DNA from: Ignavibacteria bacterium
GTDB lineage: Bacteria > Bacteroidota > Ignavibacteria > Kapaibacteriales > UBA4661
Reading direction: 5' to 3'
DNA: 64,000 bases
NCBI GenBank assembly: GCA_013298775.1
Contig: JAAFIV010000012.1
Location: 1-64,000, forward strand
The notes beneath the pieces are model-generated. The model saw nothing but the letters and a program-made list of their open reading frames with translations. It was not told where the DNA came from and did no database searches. A program made the position numbers and the translations under genes. Shown here piece after piece: positions 43,340 to 51,744 of the stretch (positions within the stretch are counted from its first letter, which is position 1; each line of letters starts with the position of its first letter).

Positions 43340-44443
43340 ATGCTAGGGTATCGCTTTTCTGAATATGTTCCGAATCCTGATGGCGACAAGTCCACCTTTG
43401 AGAATTTGTTGAACGTTCTCATGCAACTCCTTGTCTATACGTCGGGCAATTTTTCTGAGGCAATGGATTGGCTGAATCAGTTGGACAGGCAATACGGCTT
43501 GACCAACGACGACTACGGCATGGGTAATTTTCTCGACGACCTGAAAGAACGCGGCTATATTGATGAAGATGAGCAAGAAAAAGGCTCCTTCACCATTACG
43601 CCTAAATCCGAGCAGAGCATCCGCCGTCGCTCGCTGGAAGAGATTTTTGGTAAGCTGAAAAAATCCAAACCCGGTAATCACCAAACTCCGCTTTCTGGCA
43701 TGGGCGACGAAAAAACCACCGACCGCCGCGATTTTCAATTCGGCGATTCGATTGAGCAAATTTCCATGACCGAATCGCTCCGCAACGCCCAAATCAATCA
43801 CGGTATCGGCGATTTCCGCTTGACCGAAGACGATTTGGAAGTGGTAGAAAACGAGTACAAATCGCAGACTTCGACCGTGCTGATGATTGATATTTCCCAC
43901 TCCATGATTCTCTACGGCGAAGACCGCATCACGCCTGCAAAGAAAGTAGCAATGGCAATGGCGGAAATGATAACCACGCGCTATCCAAAAGATACGCTCG
44001 ATATTTTGGTCTTCGGCAATGATGCGTGGCAAATTGAAATCAAGGATTTACCGTACTTGCAGGTCGGTCCGTACCACACGAACACTGTTGCGGGCTTGGA
44101 GCTGGCAATGGACTTGCTGCGCAGACGCAAAACCAGCAACAAGCAGATTTTTATGATTACCGACGGCAAGCCCACGTGCTTGAAAGAGGGCATCAAGTAT
44201 TACAAAAACAGCTTCGGTCTCGACCGCAAAATCGTGAACAAAACGCTCAATCTCGCCACGCAATGCCGCCGCTTGAATGTTGGCATTACGACGTTTATGG
44301 TCGCCAAAGACCCGTATTTGCAGGAGTTTGTCCGCGAATTCACCAAAGCCAATAACGGACGCGCTTTTTACAGCAGCTTGCAAGGCTTGGGCGATTATGT
44401 GTTCGAGGACTACGTGCGCAATCGCCGTAAAAATGTACGGTGA
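43340..44443 (+). CDS. VWA-domain protein
   Basis: 367 aa from ATG 43340 (MLGYRFSEYVPNPDGDKSTF), preceded by ACGAGGCTCACCA, which holds a ribosome-binding site. A longer frame from 43295 would add 15 residues derived from the repeat boundary and is rejected. The first 170 residues are helical and charged (FENLLNVLMQLLVYTSGNFS ... DDLKERGYIDEDEQEKGSF). The von Willebrand A domain follows, with a MIDAS motif Asp184-x-Ser-x-Ser188 in LMIDISHSMILYGEDR, then NTVAGLELAMDLL and MITDGKPTCLKEG. Such proteins partner MoxR or Mg-chelatase-type ATPases as metal-dependent adaptors. No ATPase gene is adjacent; the MoxR gene at 10-11 kb could be a remote partner. It has no signal peptide, so it is cytoplasmic. 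Confidence 0.85.
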   Translation: MLGYRFSEYVPNPDGDKSTFENLLNVLMQLLVYTSGNFSEAMDWLNQLDRQYGLTNDDYGMGNFLDDLKERGYIDEDEQEKGSFTITPKSEQSIRRRSLEEIFGKLKKSKPGNHQTPLSGMGDEKTTDRRDFQFGDSIEQISMTESLRNAQINHGIGDFRLTEDDLEVVENEYKSQTSTVLMIDISHSMILYGEDRITPAKKVAMAMAEMITTRYPKDTLDILVFGNDAWQIEIKDLPYLQVGPYHTNTVAGLELAMDLLRRRKTSNKQIFMITDGKPTCLKEGIKYYKNSFGLDRKIVNKTLNLATQCRRLNVGITTFMVAKDPYLQEFVREFTKANNGRAFYSSLQGLGDYVFEDYVRNRRKNVR

Positions 44444-44462
44444 AAACTGTTCAGTTCTTCCC

Positions 44463-44570
44463 GTTGGGCGGCTGAGGAGTGCAGATACGCTGCCGTCCGG
44501 CGGGTGGGTCGCTTGTACAGCACTCGCCGGACGGCTACTGTTCGTGTGATAACAGCTGCCCGACGAGAAG
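44463..44570. repeat. Repeat family E, copy 2 (inverted)
   Basis: It reads GGGCGGCTGAGGAGTGCAGA, GCCGTCCGGCGGGTGGGTCG, CACTCGCCGGACGGCTACTG and ends CAGCTGCCCGACGAGAAG, the reverse complement of copy 1 at 6941-7050 with scattered changes. Confidence 0.88.
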
Positions 44571-44627
44571 ATTCAACCTACAACACATCATTATCCCCCA
44601 CACCATTCTCAAGCAAGAGCAAACGCT

Positions 44628-47216
44628 ATGAAACAAGCTACGAAACAACGTCTGTACACGCTTTTAGCAGCAGTATTGCTGGGCGGCATTGTTTATGCTA
44701 CCTCGCAGCCGCTTGGAAAATTACCCGTTCTTTCGCTGTTTCTCGACCCTTGGAATGGTGCATACCGAACTGCCCGCAATGCGCATGAAAGCTCATCTTT
44801 GAGGGAATTATCCATTCCCGGACTACGCGGCGAAGTGCGTATTTACCGCGATGCTCGCAACGTTCCGCACATCATCGCCGAAAATGATATTGATGCTGTT
44901 GCCGCGCTTGGTTACTTGACCGCCCGCGACCGCTTATTTCAAATTGACTTCCAAACCCGCGTGGCGGCTGGGCGTTTGTCGGAAATATTCGGCGCAGAGC
45001 GCATCAAAACGGACCAATTCCTCCGCAGAACAGGAATGATGCTGGGTGCAGAACGGACGTGGGAAAAAGTTCAACGAGAAAATTCGGAGGTGAAAAATGT
45101 GCTGGAAGCCTTCACAAGCGGCGCAAATGCGTACATTTCGAGCCTTTCGCCGAATGATTATCCGTTTGAGTGCCGCTTGCTTGGGTACGCGCCCGAAGCG
45201 TGGTCGCCGCTCAAGTGTATTCTCATCAATCAGCTCATGGCATACGATTTAACCTTTCCCATGACCGATATTGTGATGGAAGAAACACGCAAAAAGCTGG
45301 GAGACAGCGCGTTTGCTACCTTGTACCCGAATCATGCTCCAATAAGCATTCCGCAAAGCCCCGAAGAACGAGGCTTGGTGCGCCCTGCAAGCAATCCACT
45401 TTCGCCGCAGTACCAAACACAACAACAAGCACAGAAACAACAATCAGATATTGCAAAAAACTCCACAAGCCGCGCTATTACTGAGCTTTTGGCAATGCAC
45501 CGCGACGTTTCTACGCTCTTCGGCGAAGCAGCCGAAGGCAAAGGCAGCAACAACTGGGTTGTGAGCGGCACGAAAACACGCTCGCAGAAGCCGCTCCTTG
45601 CTGGAGACCCGCATCTTTCCTTGTCGTTGCCAGCAATTTGGTACGAAGTACAGATGATAACGCCGACGATGAATATGTACGGCGCGACAATTCCAGGCGC
45701 ACCGCTCATCATTGTTGGCGCGAATGACCATCTGGCGTGGTCGCCGACCAATACTGGTGCGGATGTGGTTGATTTTTACACCGTGCAGTTTCAAAATGCG
45801 CAGCAGGAACAGTATTGGCACAATGGCGCGTGGAAGAAGGTAGAGAGCCGTATTCAGCCAATTCGTGTAAAAGGGCAGACGGATGTGCAAGATACGATGC
45901 GCTTCACGCACTGGGGTCCCGTTATGACCGTTGATGCCGAAACCCCACGCGAGCAGAGCCTTTCGGTGCGCTGGACAGCGCATGAAGCCTCAACGATTTT
46001 GAGTGCGCTGTGGGGAATGAATCATGCGAAAAATCTGGCGGAATTTGCAACGGCGCATAAAAACTGGGATGTTCCCGCGCAAAACATCGTCTATGCCGAC
46101 AAGCAAGGAAATATCGCCCTTCGCAGCTTCGGGCATTATCCCGTGCGCAAATGCGGGCATGGGCGCGGCATCCACGACGGCAGCACCGATGCGGGCGCGT
46201 GGATTGGGCGTGTGCCGCTTGATTCCGTACCAGGCAGTATCAATCCTGCCGCCGCATTTTTGGAATCCGCAAACCAAGACCCCGTGCCGCCGACCTACCC
46301 ATACTACCTCAACTACAACTGGGGCGACCTCTGGCGCGGTGCGCGTATTGCCGAATATCTCCAAAGCTCACAAAACCTTACGCCAGAGGATTTCGAGCGT
46401 TTTCAAACCGACGTAAAGGTGATGCAATGGGCGTTTATCAAGGAAAGCATTCAAAAACTAAAATGCGAGGAAGAATGCACGGGCGCGAAAAAACAAGCAA
46501 TGGAGCGGCTTCTGGCATGGAACGGCATTGCCGACACGACCAACCAAGCTGCTTTGCTTTTTCACACCTTCACGCGCCTTTTGCGCCGTGCGGTGTGGGA
46601 TGAAATGCTCGTGGAGAATATTGATGTACAAAAAAATGCGGCAAAAGGCACAAGCGATACTGTACGGAGCAAGGATTTACGCGGCAATCCAAGCGACCCC
46701 ATGATGTGGTATTTGCTGAAAAATGAACCCAATTCCGTGTGGTTGGACAATCGCGCAACGCCAGAGCGTGAGAACGCAGACATAGTGCTGAAAACCGCAC
46801 TGTTACAGGCATTGGACACGCTCGTGGCTGATTATGGCACAAATCCTGAAGGCTGGACGTGGGGACGCAATCACAAACTTATCATTCGCCATCTCACCCG
46901 CGCCGAGCCGCTTAAATCCTTGTGGCGCGGACCATTTCCTTTCGTCGGCGCACAAGCAACAGTGCTGCCTGCGGGTTCGTTGCTGACGACGCACAGCGCA
47001 AGTTGGCGGATGGTGGTGGATTTCGCAAGCGGCAAACCGCGTGTTTCTGCGGTGTATCCAGGCGGTCCGTCGGGGAATCCTTTTAGCAAATGGTACGATT
47101 CACAAATTTCCACGTGGCTGAATGGCAAGCTCTACGCCACTGAGCAATCAGCATCGGAAGAAAGCTGTAAGCAAGGAAATATGAGACTTTCGGAGAATTT
47201 GCGTCCTGCGAAATAA
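44628..47216 (+). CDS. Penicillin-acylase-family (Ntn-hydrolase, peptidase S45) enzyme
   Basis: 862 aa. An N-terminal membrane or signal segment (LYTLLAAVLLGGIVYATSQPL) is followed by GEVRIYRDARNVPHIIAEND and AALGYLTARDRLFQIDFQTR, the typical alpha-chain start. The autocatalytic cleavage site is GKGSNNWVVSGTKT, with Ser307 as the N-terminal nucleophile of the mature beta chain. Later come LLAGDPHLSLSLPAIWYEVQ, GAPLIIVGANDHLAWSPTNT and VDFYTVQF, the oxyanion and substrate-pocket blocks. Relatives hydrolyse acyl amides such as penicillins, N-acyl homoserine lactones or other amides in the periplasm. Which one is not visible here. It is followed by the convergent yciO gene. Confidence 0.92.
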   Translation: MKQATKQRLYTLLAAVLLGGIVYATSQPLGKLPVLSLFLDPWNGAYRTARNAHESSSLRELSIPGLRGEVRIYRDARNVPHIIAENDIDAVAALGYLTARDRLFQIDFQTRVAAGRLSEIFGAERIKTDQFLRRTGMMLGAERTWEKVQRENSEVKNVLEAFTSGANAYISSLSPNDYPFECRLLGYAPEAWSPLKCILINQLMAYDLTFPMTDIVMEETRKKLGDSAFATLYPNHAPISIPQSPEERGLVRPASNPLSPQYQTQQQAQKQQSDIAKNSTSRAITELLAMHRDVSTLFGEAAEGKGSNNWVVSGTKTRSQKPLLAGDPHLSLSLPAIWYEVQMITPTMNMYGATIPGAPLIIVGANDHLAWSPTNTGADVVDFYTVQFQNAQQEQYWHNGAWKKVESRIQPIRVKGQTDVQDTMRFTHWGPVMTVDAETPREQSLSVRWTAHEASTILSALWGMNHAKNLAEFATAHKNWDVPAQNIVYADKQGNIALRSFGHYPVRKCGHGRGIHDGSTDAGAWIGRVPLDSVPGSINPAAAFLESANQDPVPPTYPYYLNYNWGDLWRGARIAEYLQSSQNLTPEDFERFQTDVKVMQWAFIKESIQKLKCEEECTGAKKQAMERLLAWNGIADTTNQAALLFHTFTRLLRRAVWDEMLVENIDVQKNAAKGTSDTVRSKDLRGNPSDPMMWYLLKNEPNSVWLDNRATPERENADIVLKTALLQALDTLVADYGTNPEGWTWGRNHKLIIRHLTRAEPLKSLWRGPFPFVGAQATVLPAGSLLTTHSASWRMVVDFASGKPRVSAVYPGGPSGNPFSKWYDSQISTWLNGKLYATEQSASEESCKQGNMRLSENLRPAK

Positions 47217-47276
47217 AGAAGGGTGTAAGCAGGTGAGAGATTTCAAAATTTCATACTTCATCATTCATCCTTTGCC

Positions 47277-47921
47277 TTAGTCTTCCGCAATTTCAGGAAT
47301 ATGCTCCAACACCTCCGCCATTCCCGCGCCACGCCGCACCAAATGGAACTCTTCCTGCGTCATGTCAATCACGGTGGATTCGCCCACAAAGGCGTATTCG
47401 CTGGGCGTAACGACGATATCCACGAGTGGCGATAAAGCATCCAGCAAATCCTCGACGGTCTCAAATTCTTGGTCGTCGCGCTTGGCAGTGATGGAAATAA
47501 GCGGGTTGTCGAGTTCTTTCAAAATAGCAATCGCAATGGGGCTTTCTGGTACGCGAATACCAGTGGTTTTGCGCTTTGGATCTACGGCATAGTGCGGGAC
47601 GGCTTTCGTTGCGGGCAGGATAAAGGTAAAGGGTCCAGGAATTAAGCGGCGAATAATTTTATAGGCATGATTACTCACTTTGGCAAACTCGGAAATATTC
47701 GTCAGAGAATCGCAAAGAAAGCTCAAATGCTTGTGTTCTGGCAAGCGGCGTATCTGGCGCACCCGCTCAATCGCATTTTTCTTCGACAAGCAACAGCCCA
47801 ACGCAAAGCCTGAATCCGTTGGATAGAGCATCACTGCGCCATCCCGAAGCATTTCCACAATTTTGCGGACTTTATGTGTTTCGGGCGTGGTGGCGTGGAG
47901 TTCAAAGGTTTGTGTGGGCAT
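47277..47921 (-). CDS. yciO: YciO/Sua5-YrdC family protein
   Basis: 214 aa from ATG 47921 (MPTQTFELHATTPETHKVRK). The YrdC fold is marked by KIVEMLRDGAVMLYPTDSGFALG, AIERVRQIRRLPEHKHLSFLC, RLIPGPFTFILPATKAVP and KRKTTGIRVPESPIA. It agrees with E. coli YciO over its length, including the YPTDSGxALGC and LPxxKxLxxLC variants that separate YciO from TsaC/Sua5. The paralogue TsaC makes threonylcarbamoyl-AMP for tRNA t6A. YciO itself has at most weak activity of this kind and an unclear role. An in-frame upstream Met at 47969 would overlap the TA module end and is not chosen. Confidence 0.88.
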   Translation of the reverse strand: MPTQTFELHATTPETHKVRKIVEMLRDGAVMLYPTDSGFALGCCLSKKNAIERVRQIRRLPEHKHLSFLCDSLTNISEFAKVSNHAYKIIRRLIPGPFTFILPATKAVPHYAVDPKRKTTGIRVPESPIAIAILKELDNPLISITAKRDDQEFETVEDLLDALSPLVDIVVTPSEYAFVGESTVIDMTQEEFHLVRRGAGMAEVLEHIPEIAED

Positions 47922-47958
47922 TTGTGGGGCTTTGATAAATCTGAAGTATTCACGGCTT

Positions 47959-48192
47959 TTATGCAGCAAACTCCAGAACAGGAATTGTTTTCGTTACTTC
48001 TTGTGCTGTGTCAAGCAGAGAAAAAATATGACGCGCAGTTGCTAGCGACAAGGTGCGCTCACCACACACGGTACAGACCGTCGCTGGAATATTCTCAACG
48101 ACGAATCTCCGCCCATCAGGGTTTTCGTAAATATCATCTACTTTTTGTTCTTCAAACGAGGAAGAACCGCAGACGTTACACGTTGTTTTCAT
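47959..48192 (-). CDS. YgiT/MqsA-type zinc-finger antitoxin
   Basis: 77 aa from ATG 48192. Two CxxC pairs, TTCNVCGSSSF near the start and ATVCTVCGERTL at about 40-50, form the zinc-ribbon of YgiT-type proteins. The C-terminal part (TARHIFSLLDTAQEVTKTIP) is a short helix rather than the full HTH domain of MqsA, so it is a truncated-type antitoxin. Its start overlaps the stop of the DUF4258 gene (ATGA), a tight coupling usual for TA pairs. It is expected to neutralise that toxin and perhaps repress the pair. Confidence 0.82.
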   Translation of the reverse strand: MKTTCNVCGSSSFEEQKVDDIYENPDGRRFVVENIPATVCTVCGERTLSLATARHIFSLLDTAQEVTKTIPVLEFAA

Positions 48193-48506
48193 AATTTTGG
48201 TCTCCGAATGCGAAAATAATCCCATTCATTTGTATCAGGTTCGTAGACGGTAATCACTTTACAAAGAGGTCGTTGATATGCTGTAACCAGTATATGAAGC
48301 GGACGAGCAGATATTGTTATCCCAAAAAGTAAAACGCTTGCTCCATATTTGTCGTCTGGGTACGATTCAATACATTCAGCATTCACCATCATTTCAAACA
48401 ACTCTTCGATAGCAATGCCGCGCTTACGCATCTGCTTCGCCGCGTGGTCGCTTAATTCAACCTCTTCTTGAGCAAATTGTGCTTGTATTTCTGCGACGGT
48501 TTTCAT
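48189..48506 (-). CDS. DUF4258 toxin-like protein
   Basis: 105 aa from ATG 48506 (MKTVAEIQAQFAQEEVELSD). The motif VELSDHAAKQMRKRGIAIEE is the DUF4258 signature, followed by strands AECIESYPDDKYGASVLLFG, RPLHILVTAYQ and LCKVITVYEPDTNEW. The last has the [IV]TVYEP signature of RelE-like/BrnT-like RNases. DUF4258 genes are regularly paired with YgiT-type antitoxins, as here. The likely function is mRNA cleavage or growth inhibition, inferred from the family. Confidence 0.85.
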   Translation of the reverse strand: MKTVAEIQAQFAQEEVELSDHAAKQMRKRGIAIEELFEMMVNAECIESYPDDKYGASVLLFGITISARPLHILVTAYQRPLCKVITVYEPDTNEWDYFRIRRPKL

Positions 48507-48562
48507 GCAATAATCTATGAAAAAATTCACTCTGTTTCAAGAGAATAACGCCCCCAAAACAA

Positions 48563-48635
48563 CAAACGCCCCTTCGTGATAACTACGAAAGGGCGTTGTG
48601 TATTTTTTTTGCTCGTTTGGAGAGCGGAGTTTTTA
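48563..48635 (-). terminator. Duplicated terminator plus relic gene 3' end, copy 1
   Basis: The hairpin ACGCCCCTTCGTG/TACGAAAGGGCGT is followed by GTGTATTTTTTTTGCTCG and TTTGGAGAGCGGAGTTTTTA. The same block recurs at 49231-49305. On the minus strand the end encodes a relic of a T9SS protein C-terminus (Val-Leu-Asn-His-stop). It lies between the two TA modules. Confidence 0.85.
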
Positions 48636-48661
48636 GTGGTTCAGGACGTGAAACTACGAAG

Positions 48662-48961
48662 CTATTTTTTCTGCATTTTGGTAGCTGCTTTGAGATTGCC
48701 GAGAATCTGCATATACTCGGCGTGTGTACCTATCCAAAACCACTTTGCTATCTCATGCTCAACAAGTGCCAACGCCCTGTAATCAGATCCGATACGAACC
48801 GACCAAACATTAGCACTTCTCGGATGTACCGATTTGAAATGTAAACTCGGATGATATGGATTTTCCGACCACAGGCGATAGTTTTCTTTTGCCAAACGCC
48901 GTATTTCCTTTGGAAGAAGCCGAAACTGCGCACGGAATTGACGTAGCAACTTAGACTTCAT
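48662..48961 (-). CDS. RelE/HigB-type toxin
   Basis: 99 aa. MKSKLLRQFRAQFRLLPKEI and RRLAKENYRLWSENPYHPSL, followed by HFKSVHPRSANVWSVRIGSD, YRALALVEHEIAKWFWIGTH and AEYMQIL follow the RelE/ParE fold: two helices, then strands. The motif VWSVRIGSDYRAL-x-WFWIGTHAEY is typical of the HigB-1/YoeB-like group. The expected activity is ribosome-dependent mRNA cleavage. The gene start overlaps the 3' end of its antitoxin gene, so the pair is translationally coupled, antitoxin first. Confidence 0.87.
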   Translation of the reverse strand: MKSKLLRQFRAQFRLLPKEIRRLAKENYRLWSENPYHPSLHFKSVHPRSANVWSVRIGSDYRALALVEHEIAKWFWIGTHAEYMQILGNLKAATKMQKK

Positions 48962-49166
48962 CCCAGCCGCCTTCTATCAACTTTCCAGCCGCTTCTTCTC
49001 GGCGCACCTCAGCTACCATCAGCGTTAGGAATGCTTCTGATTCTGGTGTAGCAAAAAGTTCGTCCCAAATTTCGTCGCCAGAACGATGCGGCGGCTTCTC
49101 TTGCGGCACAATAGATTTTGCGCGTGATGTGCGCCTAGAGGCGGGCTGTGTAGATGCGGGAAGCAT
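48951..49166 (-). CDS. Antitoxin partner of the RelE-type toxin
   Basis: 71 aa from ATG 49166 (MLPASTQPASRRTSRAKSIV). The N-terminal half is basic and Ser/Pro-rich. The C-terminal half (GDEIWDELFATPESEAFLTL, MVAEVRREEAAGKLIEGGWD) is acidic and helical, with the Glu-Glu-x-x-x-Gly-Lys pattern of toxin-binding tails. I do not see a clear DNA-binding domain. The pairing is by overlap with the toxin gene. An in-frame Met at 49226 would begin inside the neighbouring terminator and is rejected. Confidence 0.72.
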   Translation of the reverse strand: MLPASTQPASRRTSRAKSIVPQEKPPHRSGDEIWDELFATPESEAFLTLMVAEVRREEAAGKLIEGGWDEV

Positions 49167-49230
49167 AGTGTTGTCAAGAAAAAGTTGAAGGTAATCGGCT
49201 GGGTAAATATACTTATTCCACCGCATAAAT

Positions 49231-49305
49231 ACAAACGCCCCGCCGCGTATAACCGCGAAGGGGCGTTCTGTATTTTTTTGCTCGTTTGGAGAGCGGAGTT
49301 TTTAG
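49231..49305 (-). terminator. Duplicated terminator, copy 2 (of the T9SS gene)
   Basis: The hairpin ACGCCCCGCCGCG/CGCGAAGGGGCGT is followed by CTGTATTTTTTTGCTCG and TTTGGAGAGCGGAGTTTTTA; the last bases are the stop codon of the T9SS gene. It is a near copy of 48563-48635. Confidence 0.85.
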
Positions 49306-50141
49306 CGATTCAAAACGATTTTGCCTGTTTTGATGGTGCCGCTTACTTCTACGCGATAAAGATATACACCAGAGGTCAATGCAACACCGTTGTTATCATC
49401 GCCTTCCCACATTGCAATGTGGTAGCCTTGTGGGTGCATTTTGTTCTCAACAAGCGTGCGAACTTCACTGCCCAATGAGTTGAAGATTTTTACGGTGGTA
49501 GCACCTGGTTTGCGCATACCGAAACCGATTTGCACTACTGATGATGCTGGGTTTGGAGAAGCATTGACTGATTCTACAAATTCGTCGGAATTGCGAACGC
49601 TCGTACCAGTTGCACCAAGCGGTACAAAGAAGTCAGATTTTGCATCTGTTGTACCAGCAGCAGGTGCAGCACCACCTTCACGCATACCGCCTGAACCGTC
49701 ATTCAACACAAAGCAGAGTTCAGAAATATTTACACCAGCCGGAATCGGGTACCATGTGCTTGGTGTCAAAGATATGTTCCAGGTATTTGCCATGCCTGTA
49801 ACAGCAGCAAATTGGCGGCTCGCTGGATAGTTACGCCATTCGCCAGCAGGGATAGTTTGTGTGTCCCAGCGTTTGCCCATAGGACCAATATCTCCAGTAT
49901 TTGCACTAGCATGGATGAACACGCCTGTTGCGCCGTTCATCGCTGCTGTACCTGTTCTTGGAAATGTTTGTGTCGTATTAACAGTAATGGTAATACGGTC
50001 TGTTTGTTTAAATGGCCATGGTGCAACAGTCAAGCCAGATGCACGGAGTGCTGTTGGATACGTTGTTGGTTGTTGCGCAAAAGCAGAAATGCTCATACCA
50101 AGAAACATAGCTGCTGCAAGAAAGTAACGTTTAGCTTTCAT
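49302..50141 (-). CDS. Secreted protein with C-terminal T9SS type A sorting domain, linked to SusC/SusD
   Basis: 279 aa. The start is ATG 50141 (MKAKRYFLAAAMFLGMSISA), with TCAGGAGACTTT upstream as ribosome-binding site; the frame is open to 50384 without meaning. After the signal peptide, a beta-rich domain of about 150 residues (LTVAPWPFKQTDRITITVNT ... NISELCFVLNDGSGGMREGG) looks like a carbohydrate- or ligand-binding module. The last 90 residues are a sorting domain (VNASPNPASSVVQIGFGMRK ... ALTSGVYLYRVEVSGTIK). It is transcribed after susD but separated from it by a terminator-like hairpin. It may present the ligand for the SusCD transporter; this is inference. Confidence 0.8.
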   Translation of the reverse strand: MKAKRYFLAAAMFLGMSISAFAQQPTTYPTALRASGLTVAPWPFKQTDRITITVNTTQTFPRTGTAAMNGATGVFIHASANTGDIGPMGKRWDTQTIPAGEWRNYPASRQFAAVTGMANTWNISLTPSTWYPIPAGVNISELCFVLNDGSGGMREGGAAPAAGTTDAKSDFFVPLGATGTSVRNSDEFVESVNASPNPASSVVQIGFGMRKPGATTVKIFNSLGSEVRTLVENKMHPQGYHIAMWEGDDNNGVALTSGVYLYRVEVSGTIKTGKIVLNR

Positions 50142-50285
50142 AATGAAAGTCTCCTGAAAAATACGTGAAAAAAAATGTGAAATGTTGTGTCTGGTAATAT
50201 CGAAAAAACAATCCGTTTTTGCAATAGGTTCCGCAAAAGAACACCAAATAAAACTAAATAAAACTAAATAAATTTCTCTAAAAAC

Positions 50286-50334
50286 TCGCTTGCATACTTT
50301 ATTTCGCTTCCAGCGAAGTATTGTATGCAAGCGA
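50286..50334 (-). terminator. Hairpin between susD and the T9SS gene
   Basis: TCGCTTGCATAC and GTATGCAAGCGA are perfect 12-base inverse copies enclosing a smaller stem TTCGCT/AGCGAA, followed on the minus strand by GAGTTTTTAG. It could end the susCD transcript or attenuate read-through into the downstream gene. Nearby, AAATAAAACT is repeated. Confidence 0.75.
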
Positions 50335-50349
50335 ATTTCAGCAACATTT

Positions 50350-51708
50350 TTAGTCTGGATTTTGTGTGCAAAGGTTATTTGCATTCACTTCATTATCTGG
50401 GATTTTGAAGATAGCTTGGTTGTTGTTCCATGGGGTTGAGCGCAGATTTTGACGTGTGCGCTTCAGTTCATGGTAGCGATGCCCTTCGGCAATAAACTCA
50501 ATGCTGCGCTCACGGCGAATCGCATCAACAAGTGCTTGACTTGTTAGCCCTGTAAGAGCCGCCAATCCTGCACGACGGCGAATCGCATTTACGTCTGCGA
50601 GTGCAGCCGTTGGATTCGATTGTGCCGTTGCCTCTGCGCGAATGAGCAATACTTCTGCGTAGCGAATCATGGGGACGTTCATTACTTGCTTGTCAAACTT
50701 GGTCGTGAAGGTCAAGCCGTCGCGTTGCAAGAAGAGGTCGCGGCGTTTGTCGCCCGCAGTTGTTGAGCCAAAGAGTACGCGAGCGTATGCATCATCAACG
50801 TAAAATGGCGCATCAAAATCAACCGCACGGAAATTACCATTTACCGCGCCTGCTGCATTATTTTGGTCGTTGCTACGGAGTTGGAAAATTGCTTCTGGGT
50901 TATCGTTGTTGTCGAACACATCACGTACACCCGCATTAAGCGAGTACAGATTTGTGCTAATAACACGATTTGCAGCCGCAGCAGCATTGGTGAAATCATT
51001 TTGCTGGAAATACACGCGTGCCAAAAGTGCAGCCGCGGCACCTTTCGTTGCACGCGAGCCAGAAGCAGGAAGCAGACGCTCTGCTTCGGTCAAATCAGCA
51101 ATAATCTGGGTGTAGGTTTCTGCAACGGTAGAACGGGCTTTTGTAACCCCAACTGTGCCTTTGGTTGGCGTTGTGCGAAGAATAACGCCTGGATGGCTAT
51201 TATCCGCCGTAAAGCCCCATGGCTGCGCGAAATAGCGGACAATCTCAAAGTACATCCAGCCACGTAAAAAGAGCGATTCACCACGAATACCATCGCGGAC
51301 ACCAGCAATTTCGGCATCGTTGATATTCGGAAGTGCGTCTAAGATATTATTAACACGGTTAATAATGCCATAGCCATTGTCCCAAATCGGACGACCTTGG
51401 TCATTGAAAAAGTTCAAATTCCGATTGATAATTTGCAACTGACCAAAGCCTGGACTGGAAATAACAACTTGGTCTGCCCAAAGTTCGCCAGCCGTGATGC
51501 CATTCCCTGAAATCAAACTACCGTCCGACAAGCCACCAGAGGTGCTGTACGCGCCCGTGAGCGCGGTTTGTACGCCACGTGTATTCGTGAGCGCGGCTTC
51601 ATTTGCAAGGTCGAGCGGCGGAAGGATGTTCAGCACTCCTTCGCAGGAGGACATTCCCAAACCTGCTGTCATTGCTGCGACCGCAAGAAATTTTGAAAAT
51701 CGTTTCAT
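50350..51708 (-). CDS. SusD/RagB-family substrate-binding outer membrane lipoprotein
   Basis: 452 aa. The signal peptide ends in a lipobox (AGLGMSSC), giving a lipid-anchored outer-membrane protein. The TPR-like SusD core has NRVNNILDALPNINDAEIAG, RGESLFLRGWMYFEIVRYFA and GVILRTTPTKGTVGVTKAR. It ends with the RagB signature MIRYAEVLLIRAEATAQSNP and the RRRAGLAALTGLTSQALVDA and IRRERSIEFIAEGHRYHELK blocks. It caps the SusC channel and binds the ligand. The operon order is susC, susD, then the T9SS gene. No glycoside hydrolase is adjacent, so the substrate is unknown. Confidence 0.93.
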   Translation of the reverse strand: MKRFSKFLAVAAMTAGLGMSSCEGVLNILPPLDLANEAALTNTRGVQTALTGAYSTSGGLSDGSLISGNGITAGELWADQVVISSPGFGQLQIINRNLNFFNDQGRPIWDNGYGIINRVNNILDALPNINDAEIAGVRDGIRGESLFLRGWMYFEIVRYFAQPWGFTADNSHPGVILRTTPTKGTVGVTKARSTVAETYTQIIADLTEAERLLPASGSRATKGAAAALLARVYFQQNDFTNAAAAANRVISTNLYSLNAGVRDVFDNNDNPEAIFQLRSNDQNNAAGAVNGNFRAVDFDAPFYVDDAYARVLFGSTTAGDKRRDLFLQRDGLTFTTKFDKQVMNVPMIRYAEVLLIRAEATAQSNPTAALADVNAIRRRAGLAALTGLTSQALVDAIRRERSIEFIAEGHRYHELKRTRQNLRSTPWNNNQAIFKIPDNEVNANNLCTQNPD

Positions 51709-51744
51709 ACGTTTGAAAAGTAAAATTTTGTAAACAAAATGGGT

